Below are positions 1 through 11,786 of a DNA stretch of 64,000 bases, in pieces. Made by a program: the position numbers and the translations under genes. The DNA lies in the NCBI GenBank assembly GCA_003586115.2, contig QVOM02000126.1:52870608-52934607 (forward strand), given 5' to 3'. The notes below the pieces were generated by a model. The model did no database searches. It was not told where the DNA came from and worked only from the letters and a program-made list of their open reading frames with translations. Numbering within the stretch: position 1 is the stretch's first letter; each line of letters opens with the position of its first letter. This stretch comes from Salvator merianae (Eukaryota > Chordata > Lepidosauria > Squamata > Teiidae).

Positions 1-96
1 AGGGAGGAAGGGAGGAAGGAAGGAAGGAAGGAAGGAAGGAAGGGAGGAAGGAAGGAAGGAAGGAAGGAAGGAAGGAAGGAAGGAAGGAAGGAAGGA
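1..96. repeat. (AAGG)n microsatellite with GGGA interruptions
   Basis: Uninterrupted purine tetranucleotide array running off the left edge of the window. If the KLHL29 assignment is right, the pre-mRNA contains it as (CCTT)n. Confidence 0.97.
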
Positions 97-465
97 GCCC
101 CCTCATGGCATTGCTTTGAAAACTGAATGCAAGACAAGATAGACAGACAAAATGGTTAGAGCAGAGGAGGGAAGGGAAGTGACCAACAAGCAGCTCTGCC
201 ACAGGAAGCCAGCAGCCATCCCCTGGGATTTTCATGACTGTGGTCTACTGCTTTTTCCTGCATAAAGTGCTAAACAATTTGGTGATCAAAATGGCGCCTG
301 CATTGGAAGTGTGCATTAGTGCTTGTGAAACTATCAGACAAAAAAAGGAAAAGGTAAAAGATAAAGATTAAAAAAAAAATACACGTGGGAATGGGTGGGA
401 AGGGCACAGTCCTATTGGCTGGCACATGGTATAGCTGCAAAACACTAATGGTGAGTTATACCTGA
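97..465. other. Intronic sequence, nothing recognised
   Basis: Unique-looking AT-rich sequence between two purine tracts. No coding, RNA or transposon signature was seen. Confidence 0.5.
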
Positions 466-621
466 AAGACAAAAAATAAAAAAGAGAAAAGGAAGAAAGA
501 AAGGAAGGAAGGAAGGAAGGAAGGAAGAAAGAAAGGAAGGAAGGAAGAAAGAAAAAAGAAGGAAGGAAGAGAAGAAAAGGGGAAAAAAAGAAAAATTAAG
601 AAAAGAAAAAAAAGAAAAAAT
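466..621. repeat. Purine-rich low-complexity tract with (AAGG)n core
   Basis: A, AAGG, AAAG and AAAAAG runs cover about 155 bp. The apparent minus-strand reading frame here is only F/S/L-rich low complexity. Confidence 0.95.
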
Positions 622-2447
622 TGCATTTGGTAATGTCAAGAAAAGGGAAGGAAAGTCAGTTAGCGCAGGAAGCAAATGCCTTTTCAATGGTTAGAGCCAT
701 GAGCACCTTCTCCTGGAAGCATTCATTGTTCCATTTACTCTGCCACTGAAACCCACGTCAGAATTAATGCACCAAAAGCGTATGTCTCAGTGTCCTGGCA
801 AAAATCTTTTCTCAAAGGGTAATGAAAGATAGTCAGTCTTAAAGCGAAGCATACGATCTGCCAATGTCACAAAAACCTTATTATTACAAGGTACAGTATA
901 TTCAGGTTTCCAAGCAACTTCTACCAGTTTGTCTCCAAATACTGGAGGAAGATGAGAAAGCATATAGTAACATGGATACCCCAAGAGCAATAACACGTCT
1001 TGTTCCCCACCTTTGCTTTCCACCCTTTTTTCTTCTGCTTTCTGTCTCAAATCCCCAAACCATAACATCGATACAGTCCTTTATACCTCACAATGTATGC
1101 TCGGTGCTAGGTTGAACGATGCTAATCTACTGCTGCTGCTCAGAAGTTGCTCCAACGCCATACAAATGGTACAACTAAAACTATTCATTTCTGCTACTAG
1201 ACCGAACTGATCACAAGCCTTAGGATGCTCAGAGCTCTTAAGCCTGTGTGAAAATATTCTTGCTCATTCTGTTACATACTATAGGTTGTGCCATAGCGCT
1301 AGGATTTTGGCTAGCTGCGAGGCAGCGCATTTGCCTTTTGATGCAGGCAGCTTAGCAGAGCAAGCACAGGAGGAAAAGACTAATCTTTGCCCTATGCAAA
1401 GGATGTCTCAAATAGATTCAACATTTGGGAGATGAAGATCTTTAGCAGGCCATCTTTCATGTTTACGCAAGTTCACTGTGTTAATACAGCTTTGCAAACG
1501 ATTGTCCTTATTAAGCTTTCTCTGGAGACAGTGGAAGTAAACACTAATGAGGACGCTCTTAACAGTGTTAGCTGCCGTAAGAGTAAAGAAAACACCCTCC
1601 CCCCCCCGTGATTGTTCTTCATAATAATTCAGTGATAATCTCTTTTCCTTTGTAATACACTGAGTTATAAATGACTGTTGCAATTGATTAAACACCAAAA
1701 CAAAGCTAAGGTGTTTAATCAATCACAAAAGCCTCTTACAGAGAGCATAATACCCAGCAGAGATTATTGATGTTACACAACCTGCCAGAAATGGAAAAGA
1801 AAATTGTATCCTTTTCTTCTTCTAGTGACAGTTTGATATTGGCAAGATGCTGCAACTGAGAGGTCCGTGCAGCATACAGATCACTGGCGGTGTTTGGAAG
1901 CATCAGCTGGGTTCACTGGCAGAGAAAGGAGCCCTGTTCATCTAAAATAATGTAGACTACAGAATACATATGGCTTCTGCAGTAATGGGCTGGGTTTGTA
2001 CACAACTAGTTTGAATGTTAGAGAAATTAACGTGACCCTCTATGAGACAAAAAATAATGCGTGTGTTCAGAACAGAAAAAGTTTCATGTGAACAGAGACG
2101 GCTACATAAACACTTGATCACAACCTGGTAAAACGGCAGGACTACAAGCAGAAATAAAGGGGGTGGGAGGGTTGAATAAAAAGGGATCTAGAAGTTTTAA
2201 TTGGAGAATCTGTTGATCAGTCCCCACATGGATCTGTTGGAGGGTATGTTGTCCTCTGCAGAACTGCAGAATGGCTAAGGCGCCATCCTGGGGCCATCTG
2301 AATCTAGGATTCTGTTTAAATATATCTAAATCCACAACTTATTCAAACAATAGTGGGGCAAGTCTAGGCTGCCAGGTAAAGTTTCTGTTTCCTTCTGGCT
2401 ACCCCAGGAAGATGTTTCTGAAATGTGTGTGGCACTTCAGAAGCACT
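622..2447. other. Intronic sequence, no gene seen
   Basis: No transposon ends, coding-like frames or splice-flanked open blocks were recognised. The short frames at 787-1722 have no domain-like composition and overlap on opposite strands. Confidence 0.5.
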
Positions 2448-2627
2448 GGCCCTTTCTGCACTTGGGCTTATTCCAGATTATATCTCAGAATAGGGACCTG
2501 CCATCTGCATGCTAGCGCAGACTATGGTAGGCCCTGGGCAAGACCTTTCATAGTTTGTACTAGCATGTGGATAGCAGGTCCCTATTCTGGGATATAATCC
2601 ACGATACATCCAAGTGCAGAAAGGGCC
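2448..2627. mobile_element. 180-bp foldback MITE, GGCCCTTTCTGCAC ends
   Basis: The two ends are perfect inverted repeats of about 18 bp (GGCCCTTTCTGCACTTGG and its complement). The arms remain complementary over roughly 80 bp each; for example ACCTGCCATCTGCATGCTAG on the left pairs with its imperfect complement near 2555-2575. No matching target-site duplication is obvious. Partial copies of the same family lie at 6550 and 46500. The ends resemble the Harbinger-like families described below, so I infer a related non-autonomous DNA transposon. Confidence 0.82.
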
Positions 2628-2661
2628 TATGTCTCCTATTTTTCAAGTGCTTTATGAGATT

Positions 2662-2852
2662 GTAGGGAGCAGCTGTAGCTCAGTGGTAGAACAAACTGCC
2701 TGGAAAGCAGAGGGTTGCTGGTTCAATCTCCAGCTTTTCCCTAGAAGTAGCAATGGCAAACCACTTCTGCATCTCTGCTAAGAAAACTGCATAGAGGTGC
2801 CCATGCAGTCAATCAGGGGTTGGCCACAATTCGGTGATACCCAACAACAACA
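2662..2852 (+). mobile_element. tRNA-derived SINE, full length with 8-bp TSD
   Basis: The 5' part is tRNA-like with both RNA polymerase III internal promoter boxes: an A box in TAGCTCAGTGGTAGA (2676-2690) and a B box in GGTTCAATCTCC (2720-2731). A body with GGCAAACCACTTCTGC and GTTGGCCACAATTCGG follows, then a short (ACA)n tail. It is flanked by ATGAGATT at 2654-2661 and 2853-2860, a target-site duplication. The body resembles tRNA-SINEs with L2/CORE-like 3' ends that are common in lizards. It is not a functional tRNA gene, because the region after the B box does not close an acceptor stem. Confidence 0.88.
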
Positions 2853-2983
2853 ATGAGATTCCTATGCTCTAGTGCATCTAGCATAACTAGCTTCATTTGC
2901 ATAGCTTCCACTAGCTAGAACAAGACACAATGACTGGAAATTTAATATATTAAAAGAGGAGAGAATATAAACAGGCATAAAGC

Positions 2984-3007
2984 ATTTATTTATTTATTTA
3001 TTTATTC
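2984..3007. repeat. (TTTA)n microsatellite
   Basis: Six or so perfect TTTA units. Confidence 0.9.
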
Positions 3008-3785
3008 TTAACAAAAAGCCTGTTAAAATCTGAACATATTGCATCTGTATGATTTTATTTCTCTGTACTTTAACTCATGCATGTTTTGAGAATCAGTTAC
3101 TGCTTAAATGTGAACAGCTGACCACTATGTTCTGTGCCCTAAAAGTTTAAATAAAATGATGTCATTTATTGGTCTGTAATCAGTGTTCACATTATAAAGG
3201 TCAAACATTTCATGTTGTGGCAGAAAATCAATAACTTCCCCCAAAAAACCCATGGGAAAAAGAAAGTTTTGTCTCTATAGAATCATGTGTTATAATCAAC
3301 AATTTTAGTCTTTGCTTTCTTTATCAGCCTGGCAATCTTGGAGAGTGGCTGCAGCGAAAAGCTGGTGAAGCCTGATAGATAAGCTCATTAAAATTAGGAA
3401 GTGATTTAGAGCAGAACTCAAGATTTATCAGGAGCTGAGCAGCAATGCAGTTTGTTTAGCTTAGTTTTGAAACAAGCAAGGAGGAGAGATTTGTTTCAAC
3501 TGCACAATTTTATGGGTAATGGGGGACGCTTTGAGAACTGGAAGGTAAGAGGAATGGGTAGGGCTGCCAGAGAAATCCACCAGAATCAGATACTATAATG
3601 AATCCTGCATGATCCAAGGATACTAGCATGACATCAAATGGAACATACAGGGGGAGAAGTTACAGGGATTGCTCTCCTGTTTTGGTACAAACAAAAATAG
3701 GTATTTTACTCAAAAAAAAAATTTCTCATGCAAAATATGCCACCACATAATATTTTATATAAGAAGTCCATAATGTTGTTATTTT
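3008..3785. other. Intronic sequence with a possible conserved non-coding block
   Basis: No transposon signature. The part at about 3300-3500 has balanced composition, several GATA/TATC-type words and a CTCATTAAAATTAG homeodomain-like word. It could be a conserved element, but conservation cannot be judged from one sequence. Confidence 0.35.
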
Positions 3786-3946
3786 CTTTTTCCTTTCCTT
3801 TCCTTTCCTTTCCTTTCCTTTCCTTTCCTTTCCTTTCCTTTCCTTTCCTTTCCTTTCCTTTCCTTTCCTTTCCTTTCCTTTCCTTTCCTTTCCTTTCCTT
3901 TCCTTTCCTTCCTCCCTCCCTCCCTCCCTCCCTCTCTCTCTCTTTT
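3786..3946. repeat. (CCTTT)n array, about 24 units, then (CCCT)n and (CT)n
   Basis: Near-perfect pentanucleotide array from about 3788 to 3910, grading into CCCT units and a short CT run. In KLHL29 sense orientation this is an intronic (AAAGG)n tract. Confidence 0.97.
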
Positions 3947-4670
3947 AGAAAATCAGCACAGAACTAGAACTTCTGCATGCATGCCTATGGCATTTTCCAC
4001 AAAGGATGTGCCTGGTGCAGAAAATGTGTCCCAGGCCACAACTGTGGTGGAGTGTACTAGTGGTTACCCACTTGATGGCCAGCCTCTGAGACCAGGTTAT
4101 AAAAGTCTGCCAGCTTTGAAGTTGCAGGCTGGAGACATTTCAGCTGTCTCACCCGCCTGTTCCATCCATTCTTATTAAGGGAGAGGCACGGAACTAGCAA
4201 CAAGCAAATCAGCAACACTAGATCAGATTCCAGTGTAGAGCAAACATTGAACTATATGGAGAAAATTATTTTTAAAGCATAACAGTCCTCTACATAATTT
4301 GGTTAATAATCAAAGCACTTGAACATGCCCTATCCAGTTAATTATGTTAAAATAATGACGAAACAGAAACACGCAGAAGGGCCATTTGTAAATCCACTAA
4401 CCCACAAAACCAAAACAGCTATCCTTTTTCTCATTTTTCTTTTCTCATCTTACTTGAAGCTAAAAAAATCAAAATGCTCCAGAGAGAAAGAGGGAGAAGG
4501 ATAGATAAAGATCTAACAAAGCATGCTAGTAGAGAGTCCTAATTTCTTGGCATTAATTTATGTCGAACATTGTTTTTAAGATGCAATGCAGACATATGCT
4601 TCTTTTTGAAGAGTGGAAGTGAGATATCTTCTCCACCTCTCCTAGAAACTTACGCCAGAAATGAAATTAT
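3947..4670. other. Intronic sequence, nothing recognised
   Basis: Short frames at 3981-4178 and 4319-4504 have no recognisable protein features. Confidence 0.45.
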
Positions 4671-4836
4671 GGATGATTCCACACTGGCTGTTGTGCTAGA
4701 TGAGTAAGTGCACTAGGAGGCTCCCTCTGCACGCTGGTGTGGTCTAAGGGAGGCCCTGGGCGGAGTCACCAGCATGAGGAAAGGAGGCTCCTAGTTTGCT
4801 TGCTGGTCTGGTATAGCAGCCAGTGTGGAATCACCC
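4671..4836. mobile_element. 166-bp MITE with GATTCCACACTGGCTG inverted ends
   Basis: The left end GGATGATTCCACACTGGCTG pairs with the right end CAGCCAGTGTGGAATCACCC. A second, opposite-orientation copy lies at 21019-21137 and shares the internal words CTCCC(T)TCTGCA and TGGTGTGGTCTA. No clear target-site duplication; the next element begins almost at its right end. Confidence 0.78.
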
Positions 4837-4844
4837 AATGTCTG

Positions 4845-4985
4845 GGCCTTTCTGCACTTTCTACCTTAGAATGGGATTATTATAGTCCAGCTGCTCCTGG
4901 TACAGCTGTGAAGCATTCCATAGCTATTCCAGGAACAGCTGGACTATAATTATCCCATTCTAAGGTAGAAAGTGCAGAATCACCC
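4845..4985. mobile_element. 141-bp foldback MITE flanked by a direct repeat
   Basis: GGCCTTTCTGCACTTTCTAC on the left is matched by GTAGAAAGTGCAGAATCACC on the right, and the arms pair across CCAGCTG and TAATCCCATTC words almost to the middle. The flanks share AATGTCTG (4837-4844, 4986-4993), and in fact 16 bp if AATCACCC is included. The duplication length is therefore ambiguous between a hAT-like 8 bp and a tandem origin. Confidence 0.75.
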
Positions 4986-4993
4986 AATGTCTG

Positions 4994-6549
4994 TCTCTAG
5001 GCACGCCACCAGCTCCATAATTCAGTGAAACATTTGTGCAGTGTTGCATTTGTTTATAATCAAGTCTTCTTAGAGTCCAGGCCATATCTGGACTATGCTA
5101 AAGCAGCAATATCAATGGGAGTGTCTACACATTGAGCCTCCTGTGCTATCTCAAACCTCAAACCTAATTCCTTTTTCTTTTTTGCCCATGGCCAAGCTGC
5201 ACAGGCTATATTACATTTACCAACCATATTTATTTTGGCTGATTAGTCGTCCAATTGTCTTTTTAAGGTTGGCCACATTCTTCCTCAGATTCATTTTACA
5301 TAAGGAAGGCTACCTATACATATTATAGACAGCTGTCTGCTCTCTAGTTACATGCTTGAATTAACATTTACAAGTCAAAACAAAATCAGGATGCTAAAAA
5401 TGAAGCCATCTGCCAGAAGAAGTGTGAATAATGTGAAATATGTTGTACATGTCTGTAACTAGGAACAGTTGGTGCAGCATCATTTCAAAAAGATTCATCA
5501 TATTGTGAGAGGCACCTTGTATACATGGAACATAGCCGTATGCTTACAAAGATGTAACACAAAGCCACAATCAAGTAAAATTGTTGTAGGAATACTGGGG
5601 GGGAGATGCTGGCTAGCACACTAGCTAGTCTCAGTATCTTAAAAGACTTGTTTTAAGTTAGGAATTTTAATTTTCTCCCTATTTATCTGTTGAAGCCAGT
5701 GCAAAAAAATCACCTTAAAGTGTTTTGTTTCAAGTGATTAAAATAAGGGCAGCTTCAATCAGCACCAAGAACCAAGCATGTTGGTTCATGTTTGTTTAAG
5801 TCAGTCTAAATCAGCTGAAACTTGCCTGAAATGCGTTTTCAACAGTTTCATCCTAGTTTGAAAAGTCAGCACTGACTGGACAGTTATCCAGGCGATCACC
5901 CTGAACAGATAACTTAGTACAGAAGATTGAACAGTTTTGAAAGGAAGCTAGTAAGGAAAGATTACCACTTTGATACTTTGTTTTTTCTGATGCTGTCCTT
6001 ACGACTTGGTATTTTGTTAACTTCCAAGATTTATAGCTTGCTCGGTGGTGCAATAGCTTGAAGGTGCCTCTCATTAAATTTCACTTTTACAAAAAATTAA
6101 CTATTGACACCTTACAAATATACTATTTACAAGTTGTAAATGCACAAATATTCTTACTAGATTGCCTTCCATTTGTGGTACAGTTTGGCCTTCGAACAGC
6201 AAATTCGCTGGAAATAAATTCTAGTTGCCACCAGCAGCCAGGAGATAGCGGTGGAGAAACTTGACTGACAGGCTATCATATTCAGAAGTTGTAGGGCGTA
6301 TCAGATGTCTTTTCAGGGATTTGTTAATATTATTAACAGCTAGTTATCATCCAGTGTTTTGCTGCAACATTCCTTTTTGCTACCAGTCAAAGACCATTGT
6401 ATAATTGTCCTTTATCCTGTCAGTGCTATTTATTCCATATGTTGTCAAGTGTACTTGTAGGCTTTTTAGGTATGCTGACTATTGCTGGTCATGCCTATAT
6501 AACTAATAAAAAAATCCAAATATCTGTCATGAGCTAAGAATGAGTATTT
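4994..6549. other. Intronic sequence, no gene seen
   Basis: AT-rich sequence without repeats that I recognise. Frames up to 77 aa are not protein-like. Confidence 0.5.
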
Positions 6550-6690
6550 GCCCTTTCTGTACTTACCTGTGTCATGGACCATCTCATGGTCCAAATACCT
6601 GCCATCTGCATGCTTGCATGGAATACAGCAGGCCCTGTACCCCCATTCACGCTATGTCCACATTGGATGAAGCTCCAGTCTGGGATAAAA
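6550..6690. mobile_element. Decayed or partial copy of the 2448-type MITE
   Basis: Begins GCCCTTTCTGTACTTACC and carries CCTGCCATCTGCATGC followed by a CAGGCCCTG word in the same order as at 2448. The matching right end is not recognisable. Confidence 0.55.
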
Positions 6691-6925
6691 TTATGAAGGA
6701 CACAGCCATAGGAACTGAGTGAATATGGTGTTCACTGATGGCAGAAGTCCCAAAATTACAAACAAGCAGTGGAATTCTGGAACTGAAGATAGTTTCAGTG
6801 TCTATCATAGTCCTAGCTTTTGGAGTATCTGTTTTTCTAACTTTGACTCATTTATTTCGTGCTATATGAAGTCGAAAGACATTTTTGCATTTCTCTCACA
6901 TTACCCTGGACTAGAGTGAAATGCT

Positions 6926-7383
6926 CTGGTCTGGGATAGACAATCCATCCAAACTGGGATAGATTGCTCCCAGTGTGGACAAGGCCACCTGCATTGGGAC
7001 AGCCTGCTCTCCATCAGTCCACACACTGGCTCTGCAGCTCACATCAGCTTTGAAGTCAGCCCAGGGCACCTCCAAATGCTAGCCTTTGGAGCTCTCAGGG
7101 ACGCATTTCAGCAGTGTGCCTTGTTGCACTGCTGAAATGGATCCCTCATGGTATCCTGCACACCTCTGTGGTCTGGCATATCACCCCCTAGAATGCCAGT
7201 AGGCCTCAAAAAAGACCAGACCAGGACATCATTTTGGGTGCCCTTGTTTGGTCTACGCTGTGTCCTGTGCAGATGGAATATACTAGGAGAAAGTGGTGCC
7301 TCACTTAAACTGCACCAGCATGTGGAAGGGAGGCCTGTAGATCCCTTCCTAGTCCACACTACTGGTGAGTGTGGAAAGGGCCC
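6926..7383 (-). mobile_element. About 450-bp Harbinger-like MITE, GGCCTTTCTGCAC family, minus orientation
   Basis: The right end reads, on the minus strand, GGGCCCTTTCCACACT, followed by the family order GGCCTCCCTTCCACATGC, a CCATCTGCACAGGA word, and an ATTTCAGCAGTGCAACAAGG hairpin. Similar copies are at 11372, 15546, 16901, 27169, 33042 and 58310-59120. The left boundary is approximate. Confidence 0.68.
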
Positions 7384-7891
7384 AAGATTCTAAAAGACAG
7401 ATGAGAATATCAAATGGAAACAAAACTATTTTCTAAATCTTTGTTGCCATGATTTTGTTAACAGGTAGAGGACACTAGAGACCTGCATCCCCACATGAGG
7501 CATATGAGTCTGATTATTAATGCAGACATTTTAGAAGAATTCTGTTGAAGTATTTTAACTAAATAACTTTTTACAGGGAATTGCAAATTTCAGGCACCAA
7601 AGAGAACAAAGTGAATTTTAAGCTGCCCATTCTTTGATTTCCCATTTCCATTAGTTTTAACTGCCTTCTGTTCCTGTTTGTTTATTATAACAGCAGAGAA
7701 ACGAGGTCCATCTATGACTCTCTCCCAGTGATTAATTCTATTTTCTACATGGAAAACAACATCTCACGTCTACTAGTCATATTTAGAATTACTTCAAGAA
7801 TTCAGAGGATACATACAAAGGCAGAGGCAGTACATAAAAAATGGTGGGTTTTCACAACTCACAGTACCACATGCACAAAAGAAAGAAGGAA

Positions 7892-7898
<7 letters not shown>
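7384..7898. other. Intronic sequence, nothing recognised
   Basis: No coding or transposon signature. Confidence 0.45.
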
Positions 7899-7972
<74 letters not shown>

Positions 7973-7976
7973 AAAG
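7899..7976. repeat. (GA)n followed by (GAAA)n microsatellite
   Basis: About 21 GA units, then about eight GAAA units. The K/E/R-rich frame through it is an artefact. Confidence 0.96.
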
Positions 7977-8603
7977 AAAGTACAGGGTAATCAGTCAAAT
8001 AAATAAGGATTCATTTACAGGAACTTCATTGTAATATGAATCCCATAAAGCATGGATGTCATTATAATGATCTTTAAAATAACTAAAATGGAGGCTGCAA
8101 CTATTCTTTCAGAATTACATTATGGACACTGTTTTTAAAATAAATACTAGATACTATACTTATCCCACTGCTTGGTTTATAGAATTAAATCTTAGCAACG
8201 TTTTCCCCTACAGTCAGTACTGCTTAGTATTATCTTTAGTAACAGCTCCATGTATCTGTCCCAATCTTTATGGACAGAGACATAAAAAAAAAGTTACATT
8301 TTCTGTGGTGCAGATTAATCTTTTTGGCCCTGGAGAGGCAGATTTTTAGAGCTCTAGTTTAATGTATAGGGTGGGTATAACTTTTTGGCCAAAGTTTAAA
8401 TCTGCTTATCTTCAAGAAGGCTAACCTGTTGCTGGTGTGAATGTATTTAATATTCTCAGCAATCCATTAACCACCACTGTCATTACCACATCAGTGACAA
8501 ATGGGAACCAAACCAGGATTAATAATAAATGCTCGGTGCCCAAGAAAAGCTGGCCAACAGAAACAATACAGCCAACTTTCAAATATGTTTTTAAACGCCA
8601 TTC
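7977..8603. other. Intronic sequence, nothing recognised
   Basis: No repeats or protein-like frames. Confidence 0.45.
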
Positions 8604-8718
8604 GTGGTGCAGACATTGCTTACTTTTTCCTCTATATTTGGATATTTAGGAATAAAGCATGGATATTCCAGAATATCCAAATGCAGTGGAATAAATAAGT
8701 GATGCTTGGATGCAGGCC
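8604..8718. mobile_element. Foldback MITE of the 107-bp TTGCTTACTTATTCC family
   Basis: The left arm has GCAGACATTGCTTACTTTTT and the right arm ends GATGCTTGGATGCAGGCC. The centre, ATATTTGGATAT then GAATATCCAAAT, is self-complementary. The intact reference copy is at 46951-47057; partial copies are at 16635 and 40520. Confidence 0.75.
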
Positions 8719-8828
8719 TAATTGCTTCATAAGAAGATATTTGGGATAAGCCCAGTTTGATAAGCAAGTTTAATGCTGTGATAGTCAAGATGACATAGCA
8801 GGTTACATATTTTTCTCCCTGCTGAGTT

Positions 8829-8879
8829 TTCCTTCCTTCCTTCCTTCCTTCCTTCCTTCCTTCCTTCCTTCCTTCCTTT
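8829..8879. repeat. (TTCC)n microsatellite
   Basis: About twelve uninterrupted units. Confidence 0.96.
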
Positions 8880-10445
8880 GCAGTTGGTGGCAGATTGAGC
8901 AAGAGAGAAAAGTAGAAGAATGAGACTTTTGTCCATGGATCAGTGATGGTACTTGACCCACTTGCCTCCTCTTGATTAATAAGGACAGAATGAAGTCCCT
9001 CAAGACCAGTTGGTAGGGGGACACAGAAACTGTGTCAAAGAACATAATTTGGCACAAATATGCATGAAAGCATTAGCAGAAGCAATGTTACACAATGGGC
9101 CACTTGGCTACTGAGTTACATAGAAAGGACTGAAGCACAGCAATGGACCGAACACCCTAAATGCAACACAGGTTCTAACCATTTCTCCTAGATTCTGAAC
9201 ATTTTTAAACACTCTAAAGATTTTCCCTATTTAATTCAGGTCTGTTCTCTTTTAATCATATTTTCTGCACACAGCTGGTGTTACAATTAGCTTGGATGCA
9301 GCAAAAAGCATAGATGTATTTTTCATTCTAGATTTATACAAAGCTTTGGCAGTGAAGTATGGTTAATTATTTGTTCAGTTCTGTTTTTCATATATTTCCT
9401 TAATCATCTATTTGTATTTTTCACCAAGGAGAGGGATGAAGCAATTGCAAATGCCTACAAGGTTTCCCTCTAAAACAATTATTATACGTAACCATATCTT
9501 GCCTAACATGGGAAGGGAGGCTCATGCAAGACAACAGGTTAATAAGCAATTAATTGCAATCGCTTAGTTTCCGCTTCCAGACCGTTCACTGGATTCCAGT
9601 GCTCGTAGGTATTGACTTCTTTCTTTCCTTTTAAAATGCATTTATTTTTATTCTACATAAAAACTGGTATAAACATCAACAATGTAACAGTACAAAGCAA
9701 TGGCAAAAGGGCATCCCAGAGCAGGATGGCTATAATGATTAGCTGATATTCCTGAGCAGCAGCTGGACATGCACATCTGGGGGCTGAAGGAAAGAGAAGG
9801 GAGGGCCCTGCAAAAAAATACAGTAGATTCAAACTGCAAAGAAAATTCCGGGGAAAGGAGGCATGTATTTTCGTTCATGGATAGCTCAGCTTCCAGCTAT
9901 GCTAAGGTGATGTTTTCAGCAGGAGGGGATGCAGAGAGTTTGTTACAGATCATAGAACTGAACAATCTCAAGCAATGGATGTTGTAGGGCAGAGGAGGGA
10001 GAGGGAGAGAGAGGGATGTCAGAGGCTGAGGGGTTAATTTCATAGCTCTGTCAGAGTGTAACTCTCACTAAGGAGGCAGGAGTAAGTCACCTTCTTGTCT
10101 GCGATACATGCACCTGGATTATTCTGGGGGTAACTGAGCACAGAATTGTTTAGCTCTTAGTATAGTGACAGCTAGGGAGAAGGTAGCCCAAGACACATTA
10201 CTGTATGGGGCAAAGGACAAAATCATCTTAGATAGTGTGCAGAAATCATGTATAAGGCTCAGCATCTGCTACTTGTCCACACAGTAGATTCATTTGTTTA
10301 AAAGGCATCATGTGATATTTCACTATGTTGGTAGCACTGCTTCCACCTGCCCAACTAATCTGTTGGATGAAGTGGACACCATGCGTAAAAGCAGGACAAG
10401 CCTTGTCTTTTTTGCCAAGGTTCATCCTTAAATAGTTATCTTTAA
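8880..10445. other. Intronic sequence, no gene seen
   Basis: The stretch at about 9640-9980 begins with a TTTATTTTTATT word (AATAAA on the minus strand) followed by less repetitive sequence. No open frame there looks coding. Confidence 0.45.
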
Positions 10446-10520
10446 ATAAACCAACCAGGCAACCAGGCAGGCAACCAATCAACCAAACAACCAACCAAAC
10501 AATCAACCAACCAGTCAACT
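10446..10520. repeat. Imperfect (AACC)n array
   Basis: AACC, AACA and AATC units alternate. The W/L/G-rich minus-strand frames that cross it come from the repeat. Confidence 0.9.
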
Positions 10521-11371
10521 CCTCTCTTAAAGCAAGGACATGCCAGTTCTCCTGATGTTTTGGCCCTTGCTAAAAATATTTCTGAAGTCAGGCATCTGTT
10601 GGCTATTGTTCTATAGACCCTGGAGTCATTGCTTGGAGAAATCATCTAGTTTACTGGGAGGATGGCCGAATCCATCATGTTTACTGTACTCCAAGATACT
10701 AGCTTTTTCTGGAGCCTTATTATGCTGTAAGTGATTGGTATCACTATTGTATTTATTGTATTGAACGTTGTACTGAATCTTTAAATGAAGAGCAATTTGA
10801 AAAATATTTCAAATATATGGAACAGTTCCCAATCTCATCATGACATGGTTGAGTCATTGACATTTGGGGGATTTATTTGTGGTGCCAATCTTGATTCACT
10901 TAATAATCTGTTTTGTGGCTCTGATCTCTTACTTCCATAGGTTGAAATCTGAAGGCTCTATTTCTCCCAGTCCTTCTTAGGAATACCAATGAGAGTGATG
11001 TTTTGCCTACAACAAAGCAGTGGATAAATGAAACATGTCTTGCCTGAAGGGTTATCATCTTAAACTCAAATAAAAAGGGAAGGAAACAAAGCTTGAAAAA
11101 AGAGAAGAAAGAGAAGAAGACAATGAAGACAATATTGCCTATTGTCTTGGGGTAGAAAGAGCAGGGGTTGCCTTTGCTGGGTAAGAGCGATAACTTACCC
11201 CATTTTGAAATAAGAAAAGTAACATTTATTTCCACAAGAATCCGAAAGTGCCTAATTGTATTCTGGATGTTAAAGCTGAATCGCTAGAAGAGAGGGACCT
11301 ACAAATGCCTGACAACAGGAAGTCCAGCAGAAAATGGGTAGGTAGAGATCATAGAAAAGCACAGAGACTTT
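10521..11371. other. Intronic sequence, nothing recognised
   Basis: No transposon or coding signature. Confidence 0.45.
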
Positions 11372-11786
11372 GAGCCTTTCTGCACCTGCTGGTGTTCTGC
11401 ACCAGCAAGAGTTCTAAGGACCTCCCTTCTGCATGCTAGTGCAGATTAGGGAGGCTATTCCTCCCAATCTTGATGTGGATTGCTGGTAGACCTCAATATT
11501 GAGGTCTACTAGGGTATTAGCAGAAGAAACTCCTAATCACGGAGGTGTGTAGAAGTTGCACACCTTTGTATTCTTGCTTATGGAGTGGGGCATTTTAGTG
11601 GCAAGCCTCGCTGTGTTGCTAAAATGGGTCCCCCAAGGGTCTCTGCAGCCAGGAACATTTGGTCCTGGTTGTTGGGCTTTGCAGATGCCATTGTTCCTGC
11701 CTAAGGGCAATTCATCCCAGCTGTGGGACTGATTGCATGATCTGGAAGAGCTGTTCCAGATCATAAAAGGTAAGTGCAAAAGACCC
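11372..11786 (+). mobile_element. 415-bp Harbinger-like MITE, GGCCTTTCTGCAC family
   Basis: Begins GAGCCTTTCTGCACCTGC and ends TAAGTGCAAAAGACCC. Internal order matches its relatives: ACCTCCCTTCTGCATGCTAG, a GGTCTAC hairpin at about 11485-11510, and ATTTTAGTGGCAAG with its complement near 11610. Confidence 0.72.

Noticed and set aside
2671..2745. tRNA gene suggested by A and B boxes
   Set aside because: It lies in a 191-bp unit with SINE body, ACA tail and target-site duplication, and has no paired acceptor stem or discriminator end.
8591..9057. KEGR-repeat proteins on the minus strand
   Set aside because: Translation of the (TTCC)n microsatellite in three frames.
9640..9980. Alternative 3' terminal exon on the minus strand (AATAAA-like word)
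   Set aside because: A single AATAAA-like word in AT-rich sequence is weak, and no open frame or splice acceptor could be tied to it.
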